In this document: piece after piece, positions 42,367-50,529 of the stretch
Position numbering within the stretch: the stretch's first letter is position 1
How the letters are laid out: every line of letters starts with the position of its first letter
Virus record (IMG/VR): IMGVR_UViG_3300032116_000001
Coordinates: 62,001-126,000 of that record
Direction: 5' to 3' (one strand)
DNA length: 64,000 nucleotides
Origin: a virus
Program-made: the position numbers and the translations under genes
The notes under the pieces: model-generated
Databases searched by the model: none
The model's input: only the letters and a program-made list of their open reading frames with translations
What the model was told of the DNA's origin: nothing

Positions 42367-44087
42367 ACCGCAGCAATTGAAGATGCGACTCTAATTGATT
42401 GATCAATAAAGTCGGCTGATTTAAAGTCACCATTTTCCTCAAAAAACACTGCAAGGCGATTCATATCATCGAGAACTTTTGCAATGCGTATGCAAATATT
42501 TTCCGAGGAGCTAACAGTTTGCATACCTTCGTCTTTTTGTTTTGTGAAGTATGGATAAGACGCATTTTCTCGAACAACAAGGCTTTTGTCTGATTTTCCA
42601 GATTTCCAATTTTGAAGCTCAATGTCCATGATTTTTTTTCTTTCTTCTTCTGGGGCATTGTTGTGCAAAAATCCAAATGTGTTATCATCGCGCCTTAAAG
42701 ACATTAATGTTCCATTATTGTATCCTAAATTATTATAGGCGTTGTCACGTATTTTTTGTGCTTCCTCATCGCTGATTTTGTCCCAGGGCTTGTCTCCAAA
42801 TTGTTCTTTTTTTATTTGGTTGTACTGAAAGTGCCGCAACAATTCATCCACACCAAAAAGCACACTTCTCCATTCTTTCGTATCGAGTCGAGATGCCCTG
42901 GCAATAATTTGATCACGTGTTGTTGCTTTGATTCCAGCTTCATCAAGTTTGTTTTTAAGCGTTATTAAGAAATCTTGCTGAAGCATGTTAATATTAACAA
43001 GTTTCTTTGTGCCTGCTTCTTTATTGCTTCGGCCCGCAACATCTGCGTGCAGTTTAGCCTCAAGCATTGACTCGTACATTATCTCCATTATTTTTCTTGC
43101 AGTTTGGGGGTCTGTAATTTCATATGCGCGTCTGAAAATAATATGCAACGGTAAGCGACCGTTTTGCTCGACCTGATATTGCTTCAGCTTATAAATGGGC
43201 AAGAAAGCGTTTTCGGCTACCCATTGCCCTGATCCTTGAAAATATCTTGCTCGATTATTAGCCTTTGTAACAACTTCATCTATGTCAGCGGTGTCTCGGC
43301 TGATTAATTGGCCCTTTCTTCTGCGCATAAGGCTTGCTGGTACTGGACCCAAAGATTTTTGTCCAGATTGCTGGGCCAAATCTGGATTATTGGGTTTTTG
43401 TTTGCTTTCAATTTGATTCCTTAAATTAATATCTTCTTCCCATTGTTTGAGATTTTCTAATTCTTCAAATTGAGATCGATTCATATTGGGATTAGATTCA
43501 ATTTCTTTAATCTTGAACTGAATCGTTCTTAAAAGAGCCACATAATCCACATATTGATCTTGCGCCATATAGTCAATATGTGGGGGCATTTTGGTATTTT
43601 CATCTGAAACAAACTTTGGGTGCGGGTTGACTAGTTCGTCATAAGATAAATGATTGTCGAGCGCATCTTTCGGAGCTAAGTTTTTTTGTTTGTATTGAAA
43701 TACGGCTGATTTAGCTGATAGTTTAGCTCTGTTTAAAAGCCAGTTGTAAGGAGATGACACTCCTGATTCGTTGCGTATATCATAAGTTTCCAGGCTAGAC
43801 TCAATGCCTCTTTTCCACATATAATACATGACCTTTGATGACAAATCTTCGGCAGAATGTTTCTCTATTTCAGGATGCACCGTATTAATATATTTTAACG
43901 CCGTCTCTTCAAGAAGTTGCAAAAAACCTGGCAAATTCTTGATTTTTTGCAAAATTTCTCCTGACCGAGGGCTTTCTGTTTTGTAGCGAAAAACCAGATC
44001 ATTTAATGCTGACTTCAGGGATGATTCCTGGGCATTTTTGATAAATTTTAAAAAATTCACCGCATATTTTGGAAGCGCCTGGCGCAT
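42354..44087 (-). CDS. Large unknown protein with sigma-region-2-like segment and the recurring helical motif
   Basis: About 577 residues from ATG 44087 (ATG 44099 and GTG 44159 are alternatives; no good Shine-Dalgarno). The N-terminal 150 residues include YMWKRGIESSLETYDI and PYNWLLNRAKLSAKSAVFQY, an arrangement resembling sigma-70 region 2, also seen in the gene at 60356. A long polar middle follows, with WDKISDEEAQKIRDNAY, echoing WADLSPDELKAIAVKAW of the 60356 protein. The C-terminal 40 residues carry the recurring motif (LDDMNRLAVFFEENGDF, then SADFIDQSIRVASSIA). Probably a paralogue-like partner of 60356-62722 and perhaps a virion protein. The only minus gene in the 16-64 kb stretch. 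Confidence 0.55.
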   Translation of the reverse strand: MRQALPKYAVNFLKFIKNAQESSLKSALNDLVFRYKTESPRSGEILQKIKNLPGFLQLLEETALKYINTVHPEIEKHSAEDLSSKVMYYMWKRGIESSLETYDIRNESGVSSPYNWLLNRAKLSAKSAVFQYKQKNLAPKDALDNHLSYDELVNPHPKFVSDENTKMPPHIDYMAQDQYVDYVALLRTIQFKIKEIESNPNMNRSQFEELENLKQWEEDINLRNQIESKQKPNNPDLAQQSGQKSLGPVPASLMRRRKGQLISRDTADIDEVVTKANNRARYFQGSGQWVAENAFLPIYKLKQYQVEQNGRLPLHIIFRRAYEITDPQTARKIMEIMYESMLEAKLHADVAGRSNKEAGTKKLVNINMLQQDFLITLKNKLDEAGIKATTRDQIIARASRLDTKEWRSVLFGVDELLRHFQYNQIKKEQFGDKPWDKISDEEAQKIRDNAYNNLGYNNGTLMSLRRDDNTFGFLHNNAPEEERKKIMDIELQNWKSGKSDKSLVVRENASYPYFTKQKDEGMQTVSSSENICIRIAKVLDDMNRLAVFFEENGDFKSADFIDQSIRVASSIAAVKTI

Positions 44088-44213
44088 TGTATAATGCATA
44101 TGTGTATATTTGCAATTTAAATTAATTAGCACCTTTTTGCAAATTTTGCTTTTGATCACAAGTGCATTTTTGGCATTTTTTCACTATAAAATCAATGGGA
44201 GAAAACAAAACAT

Positions 44214-44720
44214 ATGCCCAAAGACATTACTTATGTACAATCTCTGGAACTTTACGAGATTGCTTTGAAATTAAAAGAACGATATTACCTTCATCTAGGT
44301 CACGTAGACTTGGATATTATTTATTTTGCCGAAAAACTTGGAGACAAGCCTAAGAAAGGCAAGATTGCTGAATTAAGCGGAATTTCTAATCCATGGGTAA
44401 AAGCCTTGCTTGCGAAAAATCAAAACGACAATAAGCTTTACTGCATGAGTGTTTGGTCTGCTGAATGGCTTGAGGTCACGCCAGCCAAGAAAGAATGGAT
44501 GGTCTTTAAGATGCTGTGCTCTGTGCACCCTCAGAACGACGGAAAGCTCAACAAGCCAGACATTTCCGACTTTGGTTATATTCAAGAGTTCTTTATGAAC
44601 GCTGGTGTTGGTCCTTATTGGGAATCTCAAGATGATTTGCCCTCGCTTTTGGGAACTGACCCGCTGGCCATTCCCCCTCCGCCTGACGACACGGATGAGG
44701 GCAGCACACTCGGAGAATAA
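44214..44720 (+). CDS. Phage metallopeptidase-like protein lacking the zinc site
   Basis: 168 residues. The middle (SAEWLEVTPAKKEWMVFKML, then GKLNKPDISDF) aligns with the putative phage metallopeptidase family, whose active site reads VFHELMHI followed by a GGLRPHDYEDF-like stretch. Here the HExxH residues are replaced (FKMLCSVH). If the alignment is right, this is a pseudoenzyme. A proline-rich acidic tail ends the protein. GGGAG lies 11 bases before ATG 44214. It is transcribed divergently from the gene at 42354; the 125-base gap between them has AT-rich TATAAA (44188) but no convincing -35. Confidence 0.6.
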   Translation: MPKDITYVQSLELYEIALKLKERYYLHLGHVDLDIIYFAEKLGDKPKKGKIAELSGISNPWVKALLAKNQNDNKLYCMSVWSAEWLEVTPAKKEWMVFKMLCSVHPQNDGKLNKPDISDFGYIQEFFMNAGVGPYWESQDDLPSLLGTDPLAIPPPPDDTDEGSTLGE

Positions 44721-44725
44721 ATAAA

Positions 44726-44768
44726 ATATCTGCCCGCCTCAAATAATGTAATTTTTGGGGCGGGATAT
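44726..44768 (+). terminator. GC-rich hairpin between gene end and next start
   Basis: CCCGCC (44733-44738) pairs with GGCGGG (44759-44764), flanked by ATAT pairs. It ends two bases before ATG 44771, leaving no room for a ribosome site. It either terminates the upstream message or controls the nuclease gene. Confidence 0.5.
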
Positions 44769-44770
44769 CA

Positions 44771-45511
44771 ATGTATAAACTTATGTCAAATTCAGCATAT
44801 ACTCAGTCAATAACAGAGCTTTTTGCAAAATTATACAAACCAAGATCGGAAGTTGTTCCTTTTAACAGGAGTGACTTGGAGACGATATGCCAAAAATATA
44901 ATGTTAAAAACATAGGAGATGTTTTGTATAGTTTTCGCAGCCGTCAGCAATTACCAAGTAGCATTAGAAGAACTGCAAAAAGAGGATTTCACTGGGTTAT
45001 TGAATTTAAGGGCAAGGGGAAATACCAATTTTCTCAATGGCCTGTTGCTTATATTAAGCCACAAATACTTGAGCCAACACTAATAAAAGATTGCACGCCC
45101 AAAATGATTAGCCAGTGTCTTGCGGATGATGAACAAGGCATGCTAACAAGAATGCGACACAATAATATACTGAGAAATTTTCTTGATCTTGATATTTATC
45201 ATCTTCAAAGCCATCTTAGAACATTTGTTCCTGGCGTTGGGCAAGTTGAAATTGATGATGTTTATGTTGGTGTTGATCAGCAAAGTAAACAATTTATCAT
45301 TCCTATTCAGGCCAAGTCATCTCATGATTTAATATCTGCGACACAATGTTCACAAGATATATTGTATTGCGAGTATTTTCATCCAAATTACAAATGTCGC
45401 TCGGTTGCAATAAAATCTATAGGAAATGAAACCTTGGCAGTTTTTGAATTAAAAGCAAAAGCCCCTGGCCATATTTGCATTGTAAATGAGCGTCATTTTC
45501 AATTTATTTAA
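44771..45511 (+). CDS. Orphan PD-(D/E)XK restriction-like endonuclease
   Basis: 246 residues. The C-terminal half carries VGQVEIDDVYVGVD (E160, D162/D163), then FIIPIQAKSSHD (Q180-x-K182), the metal and catalytic cluster of PD-(D/E)XK restriction endonucleases. The N-terminal half (residues 25-95) resembles a small DNA-recognition domain (LETICQKYNVKNIGDVLYSF). No methyltransferase is next to it, so host or phage DNA protection, if needed, comes from elsewhere. Possible roles: degrading host or competitor DNA, or a mobile homing-like gene. The start is tight against a hairpin, so translation may be restrained. Confidence 0.75.
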   Translation: MYKLMSNSAYTQSITELFAKLYKPRSEVVPFNRSDLETICQKYNVKNIGDVLYSFRSRQQLPSSIRRTAKRGFHWVIEFKGKGKYQFSQWPVAYIKPQILEPTLIKDCTPKMISQCLADDEQGMLTRMRHNNILRNFLDLDIYHLQSHLRTFVPGVGQVEIDDVYVGVDQQSKQFIIPIQAKSSHDLISATQCSQDILYCEYFHPNYKCRSVAIKSIGNETLAVFELKAKAPGHICIVNERHFQFI

Positions 45512-45577
45512 AACTTTTTTATTAAACAAAACGTATAAATAAATACGTTGTCTTTAATAAGGCAAGGAAGGAACGAA

Positions 45578-46123
45578 ATAAACAACAACAATAATAATCG
45601 CAAATCGCGGCGAGAGCCGCCTCCGAACATTAATGAGCGTCTTCTCCGATTTGGAGAAATCAGAGTCATTAATGCAGATGGTGATCAAATAGGTATAATG
45701 ACGTCAAGAAAGGCGCTAGACTTGGCCTTGGAAGATGGCCTTGACTTGATTTTAATTGCTGAGTCTGCAAAGCCTCCTGTATGCAAAATTGCCGATTATG
45801 GTAAGCATAAATACATTGAGGCGAAGCGCAAGAAAACAAGCAACAGTAAAAAACCTCAAGAAACCAAGAGTCTTAAAATTAGCCCGAGAATTTCTGATCA
45901 CGATTTAGGTATTACGGCTAAAAAAGCCTCTAACTTTTTGGAGCATGGAGATAAAGTTAGACTAATGTGTTTATTCAAGGCCCGTGAGCTTTCGCACCCA
46001 GCGCTTGGAAAAGAAAGACTGGCAAAGCTTATTGATTGTCTTTCCAGCTCTGCAATACCCGAGGGTGAGCCTTTGTTGGAAGGCAAAGTAATGGCCGTGG
46101 TTTTGCGGCCCAAAGATAATTAA
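45578..46123 (+). CDS. infC: Translation initiation factor IF-3, probable AUA start
   Basis: 181 residues, both IF-3 domains. N-domain: INERLLRFGEIRVINADGDQ, ALDLALEDGLDLILIAESA, KPPVCKIADYGKHKYIE; a Lys-rich linker; C-domain: LKISPRISDHDLGITAKKAS, FLEHGDKVRLMCLFKARELS, LEGKVMAVVLRPK. No ATG lies upstream in frame. AAGGAAGG (45564-45571) sits six bases ahead of ATA 45578, the best start; a TTG at 45548 lies before the Shine-Dalgarno. Bacterial infC uses AUU so that IF-3 represses itself, and this AUA could do the same. IF-3 selects start codons on the 30S subunit, so the phage may bias host translation. Asn-rich N-terminus is unusual. Confidence 0.92.
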   Translation: MNNNNNNRKSRREPPPNINERLLRFGEIRVINADGDQIGIMTSRKALDLALEDGLDLILIAESAKPPVCKIADYGKHKYIEAKRKKTSNSKKPQETKSLKISPRISDHDLGITAKKASNFLEHGDKVRLMCLFKARELSHPALGKERLAKLIDCLSSSAIPEGEPLLEGKVMAVVLRPKDN

Positions 46124-46138
46124 CGCACTCCAAAGCAC

Positions 46139-46180
46139 ACACAAAAAACATCATCTGTAAAAAGATGATGTTTTTTGTGT
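46139..46180 (+). terminator. Rho-independent terminator after infC
   Basis: ACACAAAAAACATCATCT pairs with AGATGATGTTTTTTGTGT over 18 bp around a six-base loop, with A and T tracts on each arm. It would separate infC from dnaX. Confidence 0.85.
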
Positions 46181-46246
46181 TCAGATGATGCAGAATGCAC
46201 GAAAAACTATAAATGAGTATTTCTTCAGCGGAGAAAAAATCACATT

Positions 46247-47335
46247 ATGAGCCTTTATAATAAATACAGACCCTATCATTTTTCTGACGTGGCACAGGAG
46301 CATGTCTCTCGTGTGCTCAAGGCGCAAATTGCCACTGGAAACCACGTCAGTACTTATCTTTTTTCAGGTCCTCCAGGAACTGGTAAAACCACCCTTGCCA
46401 GAATTATGGCAATGGCTTTAATGTGTGAAAAAAGAATCGACGGCGAAAGCGAACCTGACCCAAGCAGCAAGTCTTCACAAATGATTCGAGAAGATCGCCA
46501 TCGCGATGTTATTGAGGTTAACTGTGCAACAAATGGCGGTGTTAATGAGATGCGAGAGCTAATTGCCGAAAAGATGCGCATTCAGCCATCAATGGGGAAT
46601 TATCGTGTGTTTATTTTGGACGAAGCACACATGCTTTCTACGGCTGCGCAAAACTCATTACTGAAAATCATGGAGGAACCGCCAAAGCATGTAGTTTTCT
46701 TTTTGTGCACAACTGATCCTCATAAAGTTTTGCCAGCAATACGCTCTCGCTGTCAGCATCATATGTTAAATCGCGTCTCTAACACAGATTGCAAGGAGAT
46801 TTTGCAAAAAGTTGTAAAAGAAGAATCGATGACCGCTGAAAATGCGGCCTTGGATGTTATCATTGATGCATCTCAGGGTAGCGTTCGGACTGCATTAGTC
46901 ATCCTAGAGCAAGTATCGCTAATCGGCGTGACAGAAGACAATGTCCGCGCTGTATTAGGACGTGGCCCAAAGGGGTTGGCAATTGATCTTTTAAAATCAA
47001 TTGGTAATTCAAACCATGGAGAAGCTTTTAGAATAATTAAATCTGCTCATGCTGAGGGTCGTGACTTAGGCGCACTTTTGGAGGACGCGAGTAGAATTTT
47101 AATGACTATGGCTGAATACAGGTTGCTCAAGGTTGACAAATCGGAACGAGACCCAGAGATTGCTGAAATGATTTCTGTTTTTCGAGGCCCTCAGATAGTG
47201 GAAATCACCAATCAACTTTTAGAAATCGCTAATAAGATACGGCAAAATGTGGCAGCAGATTTGGTAGTTCAATCAGGCTTGCTGCGGATTATTGATAGGT
47301 TTGCAAAGATTAAGGAAGCGCAAGCGGTAGTTTAA
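46247..47335 (+). CDS. dnaX: DNA polymerase III clamp-loader subunit DnaX
   Basis: 362 residues, gamma length. LYNKYRPYHFSDVAQ, Walker A GPPGTGKT (41-48), RVFILDEAHMLS (Walker B with DEAH), KIMEEPPKHVVFFLCTTD (sensor 1), AIRSRCQHHML (SRC arginine finger). The four-cysteine zinc module usual in DnaX after Walker A is replaced by a Ser/Glu/Asp-rich stretch. With the HolA-like protein at 49342 it would load the DnaN ring. Upstream GGAG (46229) gives a moderate ribosome site. Its stop lies at the edge of the structured leader of the sigma gene. Confidence 0.93.
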   Translation: MSLYNKYRPYHFSDVAQEHVSRVLKAQIATGNHVSTYLFSGPPGTGKTTLARIMAMALMCEKRIDGESEPDPSSKSSQMIREDRHRDVIEVNCATNGGVNEMRELIAEKMRIQPSMGNYRVFILDEAHMLSTAAQNSLLKIMEEPPKHVVFFLCTTDPHKVLPAIRSRCQHHMLNRVSNTDCKEILQKVVKEESMTAENAALDVIIDASQGSVRTALVILEQVSLIGVTEDNVRAVLGRGPKGLAIDLLKSIGNSNHGEAFRIIKSAHAEGRDLGALLEDASRILMTMAEYRLLKVDKSERDPEIAEMISVFRGPQIVEITNQLLEIANKIRQNVAADLVVQSGLLRIIDRFAKIKEAQAVV

Positions 47336-47412
47336 CTCCTCTGAGGCTTCAAACGACCAGGCAAACATTAATTTGCCACAGGGAGGTTTAAAAGCCGTGA
47401 GGAGCAAAATTG
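47336..47412 (+). promoter_or_regulatory. Structured leader that buries the sigma-factor ribosome site
   Basis: CTCCTC (47336-47341) pairs with GAGGAG (47399-47404), the Shine-Dalgarno five bases before TTG 47410. Just inside, GGCTT (47345-47349) pairs with AAGCC (47392-47396), and an inner hairpin GGCAAA/TTTGCC lies at 47360-47377. GGGAG (47381-47385) could compete for CTCCT, so two folds are possible, one with the ribosome site open. It resembles an RNA switch or thermosensor; ligand unknown. Confidence 0.6.
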
Positions 47413-48102
47413 GGACAAGACCTATATATATTACAACTAGTTAGAAGGGCCAAAACTGGAGATGAGCGAGCTTTTTCTAGGCTCCTGGATGAAATAGAGC
47501 CAGACCTTAAAAAGGTCGCTCATCAATATTTTATTCAAGGACAAGACAAAGAAGATGTTCTTCAAGAACTAAGAATTGCAGTCTATAAGGCCGTGGGTTC
47601 CTATGATGAATCCCAAAACACTACGTTTAAAAGCTTTTGCATCAATCTTGTGTGTAAAAGGCATATATCCACGGCAATACATTCTGCACTAAGACACAAA
47701 AACAAAACTCTCAACAATGCAGTATCTCTTGATGCTCCAGTGATAATGGGTGATGATGGAAATATGCAATCTCTATCCGAGTTCATTCCTGACAGAGACA
47801 ATCCTTTGGAAGAAGACCTTGGTGATCGAAATATATTAGACGATTTGATATCCAGAGAGGAGCTTGAGGACAACCGCAAGCTTCTTGCGCCAAGGCTTAC
47901 ATCATTAGAGGGCAGGATTTTTGAGCAATATGGCCACAGCTCTTCGTATAAGGATATTGCAGAGGCATTGGGAATAGAACCCAAATGTGTTGACAATGCT
48001 CTTATGAGGATACGCAAAAAAGCCAGTGAAGTTTTTGACCAAACAGACCCAGGCAGCAATGTCAAAGATAGCGGCCCCAAAAAAAGAAGAAAACGAATTT
48101 AA
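47410..48102 (+). CDS. Sigma-70 family RNA polymerase sigma factor
   Basis: 230 residues from TTG 47410 with GAGGAG five bases upstream. Region 2: DERAFSRLLDEIEPDLKKVA, DKEDVLQELRIAVYKAVGSY, TFKSFCINLVCKRHISTAI (core-binding and -10 recognition). Region 4: LTSLEGRIFEQYGHSSSYKD, IAEALGIEPKCVDNALMRIR (HTH for -35). Size and pattern resemble SigH-type or ECF-like sigma factors. It likely directs host RNA polymerase to a phage gene class. C-terminus is basic (KKRRKR). Its leader is structured, so its synthesis may be timed. Confidence 0.87.
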   Translation: MGQDLYILQLVRRAKTGDERAFSRLLDEIEPDLKKVAHQYFIQGQDKEDVLQELRIAVYKAVGSYDESQNTTFKSFCINLVCKRHISTAIHSALRHKNKTLNNAVSLDAPVIMGDDGNMQSLSEFIPDRDNPLEEDLGDRNILDDLISREELEDNRKLLAPRLTSLEGRIFEQYGHSSSYKDIAEALGIEPKCVDNALMRIRKKASEVFDQTDPGSNVKDSGPKKRRKRI

Positions 48103-48134
48103 AACCGTTTCATATTCGCGCAAAATTAACTAAG

Positions 48135-48178
48135 AAAGATAAATAGCTATGTCAAAGTACATCAAGCTATTTATCTTT
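48135..48178 (+). terminator. Hairpin between sigma gene and dnaN
   Basis: AAAGATAAATAGCT pairs with AGCTATTTATCTTT over 14 bp, loop 16 bases, ending in TTTT. Located between the sigma stop and the dnaN ribosome site, so it could attenuate read-through into dnaN. Confidence 0.65.
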
Positions 48179-48194
48179 TGAATTTAGAGGCAAT

Positions 48195-49361
48195 ATGAAA
48201 TTTACCCTTACACGATCTACTGCTTTAACAGTGTTAAAGCAAGCACTAAAAACTTGCAATACTAAGGCAAAGGGGCAGGCTGATTCTGAGTTCCTTTTTA
48301 AGCCAGATGACAATGCCTTGTTGGTTACATCACTTAATGAAACATCGGAGCAAAATATTGTTTTACAGTGCAGCGACCTAGAATTTGAACAGGGAGAGAG
48401 CTTCTCCGTGTCGGGGCAGGCTCTTGTAGAATTTCTGCAACAATTCCCCGAAGAAGAGGTAAAGTGTCTTTACAACCCTGATGACTCATCGTTTGTTATA
48501 GGAAGTAAGAAAACTAGATTTGCATTTCCTACTGGTTCGGGATCAGATTTTGTTCCCTTTAATTTTCAGTCTCATGGTAAGGCAATTGAGCTGCCCAGCA
48601 GCTCGTTAAGAGAGGTTTTGAAATCGACCGCCTTCGCTGCATCTCACGACTATACACAAGCTCCATTAACGGCGGTGCATTTAAAAATTGCCGATGATGA
48701 AATCGTTGCCGAGGCCTGCGACACATTGCGCATAAGCAGGCATGTCACGCAAGTAAGCAGCTTGTCGGACGAAGCCGAATTGCTTCTTCCTTATGAAACA
48801 GCAGAAAATTTAGTTTCTCTTATTGAAGACGTGGGCGACATTACCATACAGCCTGGCCAACGTCATGTAAGATTTGCATGGGGCGACACAACATTCACGT
48901 CAACTTTGGAAAACACCATTGGGAAACCATATCCTGAGCTTTCCAAATTTATGCAAGGCAAAGAAATTGGAAGAGTCAAAATCAGTAAGGGGAACCTTTC
49001 CACATCACTAAAGCTGGCAGGTTTAGTAGCAAAAGATTCCTATGTTAATGTTGTTATTAAGCCGCTAGATAAGGATGGTCTGGGCGGAGGGCTTGTTATA
49101 TCAGCCAATGAGCAAGCTGGCATGAGCCTGGATACATTAATTGTTCAAGAGCAATCTGGCGAAGCAGAGGTAAATGTGGCGCATAGATTTTTCTCTAAGG
49201 CTGTAGATTTTGTTAACAATCCCTGGGTGATTATTTCTTTCAGAGAATTAAAAGAAAACACCATCGCCTTGGTGTTGGTAGACGGTGGGTTTGAGCACCT
49301 GATATTCCCAGTCACCCCAAATGCAACCCCAGATGTTGAAGATGAAGAATCAGAAGATTAA
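48195..49361 (+). CDS. dnaN: DNA polymerase III sliding clamp
   Basis: 388 residues, standard beta-clamp length, GAGG five bases ahead of ATG. Three domain-like repeats: an N-terminal ALTVLKQALKTCN, ALVEFLQQFPEEEVKC; a middle domain with SLREVLKSTAFAASHDYTQA and ACDTLRISRH; and a C-terminal domain with KISKGNLSTSLKLAGL, ending in the FEHLIFPVTPN strand. It encircles DNA and tethers DnaE. The acidic tail (VEDEESED) is an extra. Phage clamps are usually of the gp45 type, so a true DnaN is of interest. Confidence 0.9.
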   Translation: MKFTLTRSTALTVLKQALKTCNTKAKGQADSEFLFKPDDNALLVTSLNETSEQNIVLQCSDLEFEQGESFSVSGQALVEFLQQFPEEEVKCLYNPDDSSFVIGSKKTRFAFPTGSGSDFVPFNFQSHGKAIELPSSSLREVLKSTAFAASHDYTQAPLTAVHLKIADDEIVAEACDTLRISRHVTQVSSLSDEAELLLPYETAENLVSLIEDVGDITIQPGQRHVRFAWGDTTFTSTLENTIGKPYPELSKFMQGKEIGRVKISKGNLSTSLKLAGLVAKDSYVNVVIKPLDKDGLGGGLVISANEQAGMSLDTLIVQEQSGEAEVNVAHRFFSKAVDFVNNPWVIISFRELKENTIALVLVDGGFEHLIFPVTPNATPDVEDEESED

Positions 49362-50469
49362 CAGCCATAATAAGCAATGGGAAAAAGTTTATGTTGTATG
49401 TGGCGATCCTCTATTAAGTAGATTATTTATTCAGGGCATACAAGAAGACTTGAATACGCCATCAAAAAGAACATTTGACAAGGGAGATTCACCTAAGTCC
49501 ATTGTTAATGCACTTAAAGCTTTTGTAATGTTTGATACGCCAGATATGGTGGTGATTTACGACCCAAGCGCAGAGCAGATGCGAACTATTGAATCTTTTT
49601 TGGACGCGGAAGTTATGACAGCTTCCGCGTTGGTAATTGCCACATTGGGGGATTTGCCAGATGGAAGGTCCAAATTTATTCAAAAAGCAGAAAAACAAAA
49701 AAGAGTATTTTTTATGTCGCCGATTGAATACAAGGACACAAAAAGTCTTAAATCACATTTGCTTGAATGGGCGGAAGATGCACAAGTGTCCTTTGATAAA
49801 GACGCAATTAATTGGATATTATCGAATGCTCCTGCATGTGTGGGAAAGATCAAATCACCCAGTGGCAAAAAAGATTGCGAAGTTTATGATTTGCAATCTA
49901 TTGAAAATGAATTAGAAAAAATTAAAGTAATCAATAGCCTGGGAAATTACAAAATATGTGTTGCTGATCTTGAAAAGTATGTAAGATTTGATTATTACAT
50001 TGATATTTGGAGTTTTATTAATGTGGCAATTTCAAATGGCTCAAATGCAGGCGATGCATTAAAAATGATCCAGATTATTGCCAATAGTCAGGGCACTCAA
50101 GCTGCCTTGATCCTATTGGCATCTCAAATAGAATTTTTACTTTGCATTAAGTCATTGCAAAATAGAAATATTCAAAAAGCCGAGGCAATAGCAGAATTCA
50201 TGTCCATGGATTCCTATTTAGGTCGTTATCTTTTGCCCGATTGGACAGAAATTAACGAAATACCAACTTTACCCAAGCCGAATGCATGGCGCATTCGCAA
50301 GGCCATTGAATCGCCGATTCCCTCGACCGAGCGATTATCTTTATTGTATCAATCAGTATTATCGGCCATTCGTGATTTAAGATCGGGGCTGGATGAAAGA
50401 ATTGTTCTTCCGTATCTTGCTCTTTGCCTGGGCGGGCATAATTCCTATATCACACCCCTTAAACAATAG
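49342..50469 (+). CDS. Clamp-loader delta (HolA)-like subunit
   Basis: About 375 residues; start near ATG 49342, overlapping the end of dnaN. KVYVVCGDPLLSRLFIQG resembles the start of delta subunits (VYLLxGDExxL). No P-loop, as expected of delta. Helical C-terminal domain (LLASQIEFLLCIKSLQNRN; RIRKAIES) matches the HolA collar region. It directly follows the clamp gene and would open the ring with DnaX. Assignment is by pattern and position, less certain than DnaN or DnaX. Confidence 0.7.
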   Translation: MKNQKINSHNKQWEKVYVVCGDPLLSRLFIQGIQEDLNTPSKRTFDKGDSPKSIVNALKAFVMFDTPDMVVIYDPSAEQMRTIESFLDAEVMTASALVIATLGDLPDGRSKFIQKAEKQKRVFFMSPIEYKDTKSLKSHLLEWAEDAQVSFDKDAINWILSNAPACVGKIKSPSGKKDCEVYDLQSIENELEKIKVINSLGNYKICVADLEKYVRFDYYIDIWSFINVAISNGSNAGDALKMIQIIANSQGTQAALILLASQIEFLLCIKSLQNRNIQKAEAIAEFMSMDSYLGRYLLPDWTEINEIPTLPKPNAWRIRKAIESPIPSTERLSLLYQSVLSAIRDLRSGLDERIVLPYLALCLGGHNSYITPLKQ

Positions 50470-50529
50470 GTTCAAATCTTAGATTTGAAGAATTATATTG
50501 AGGAATTAATAAGTTTCGGAGGTAGTTTT

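Noticed and set aside
44771-45511. The nuclease gene as a homing endonuclease inserted in a gene
   Set aside because: Flanking genes (44214 and infC) are both complete, and no interrupted gene is visible.
47601-48080. 159-residue minus-strand open frame opposite the sigma factor
   Set aside because: The plus frame encodes recognisable sigma regions 2 and 4; the minus frame is a mirror.
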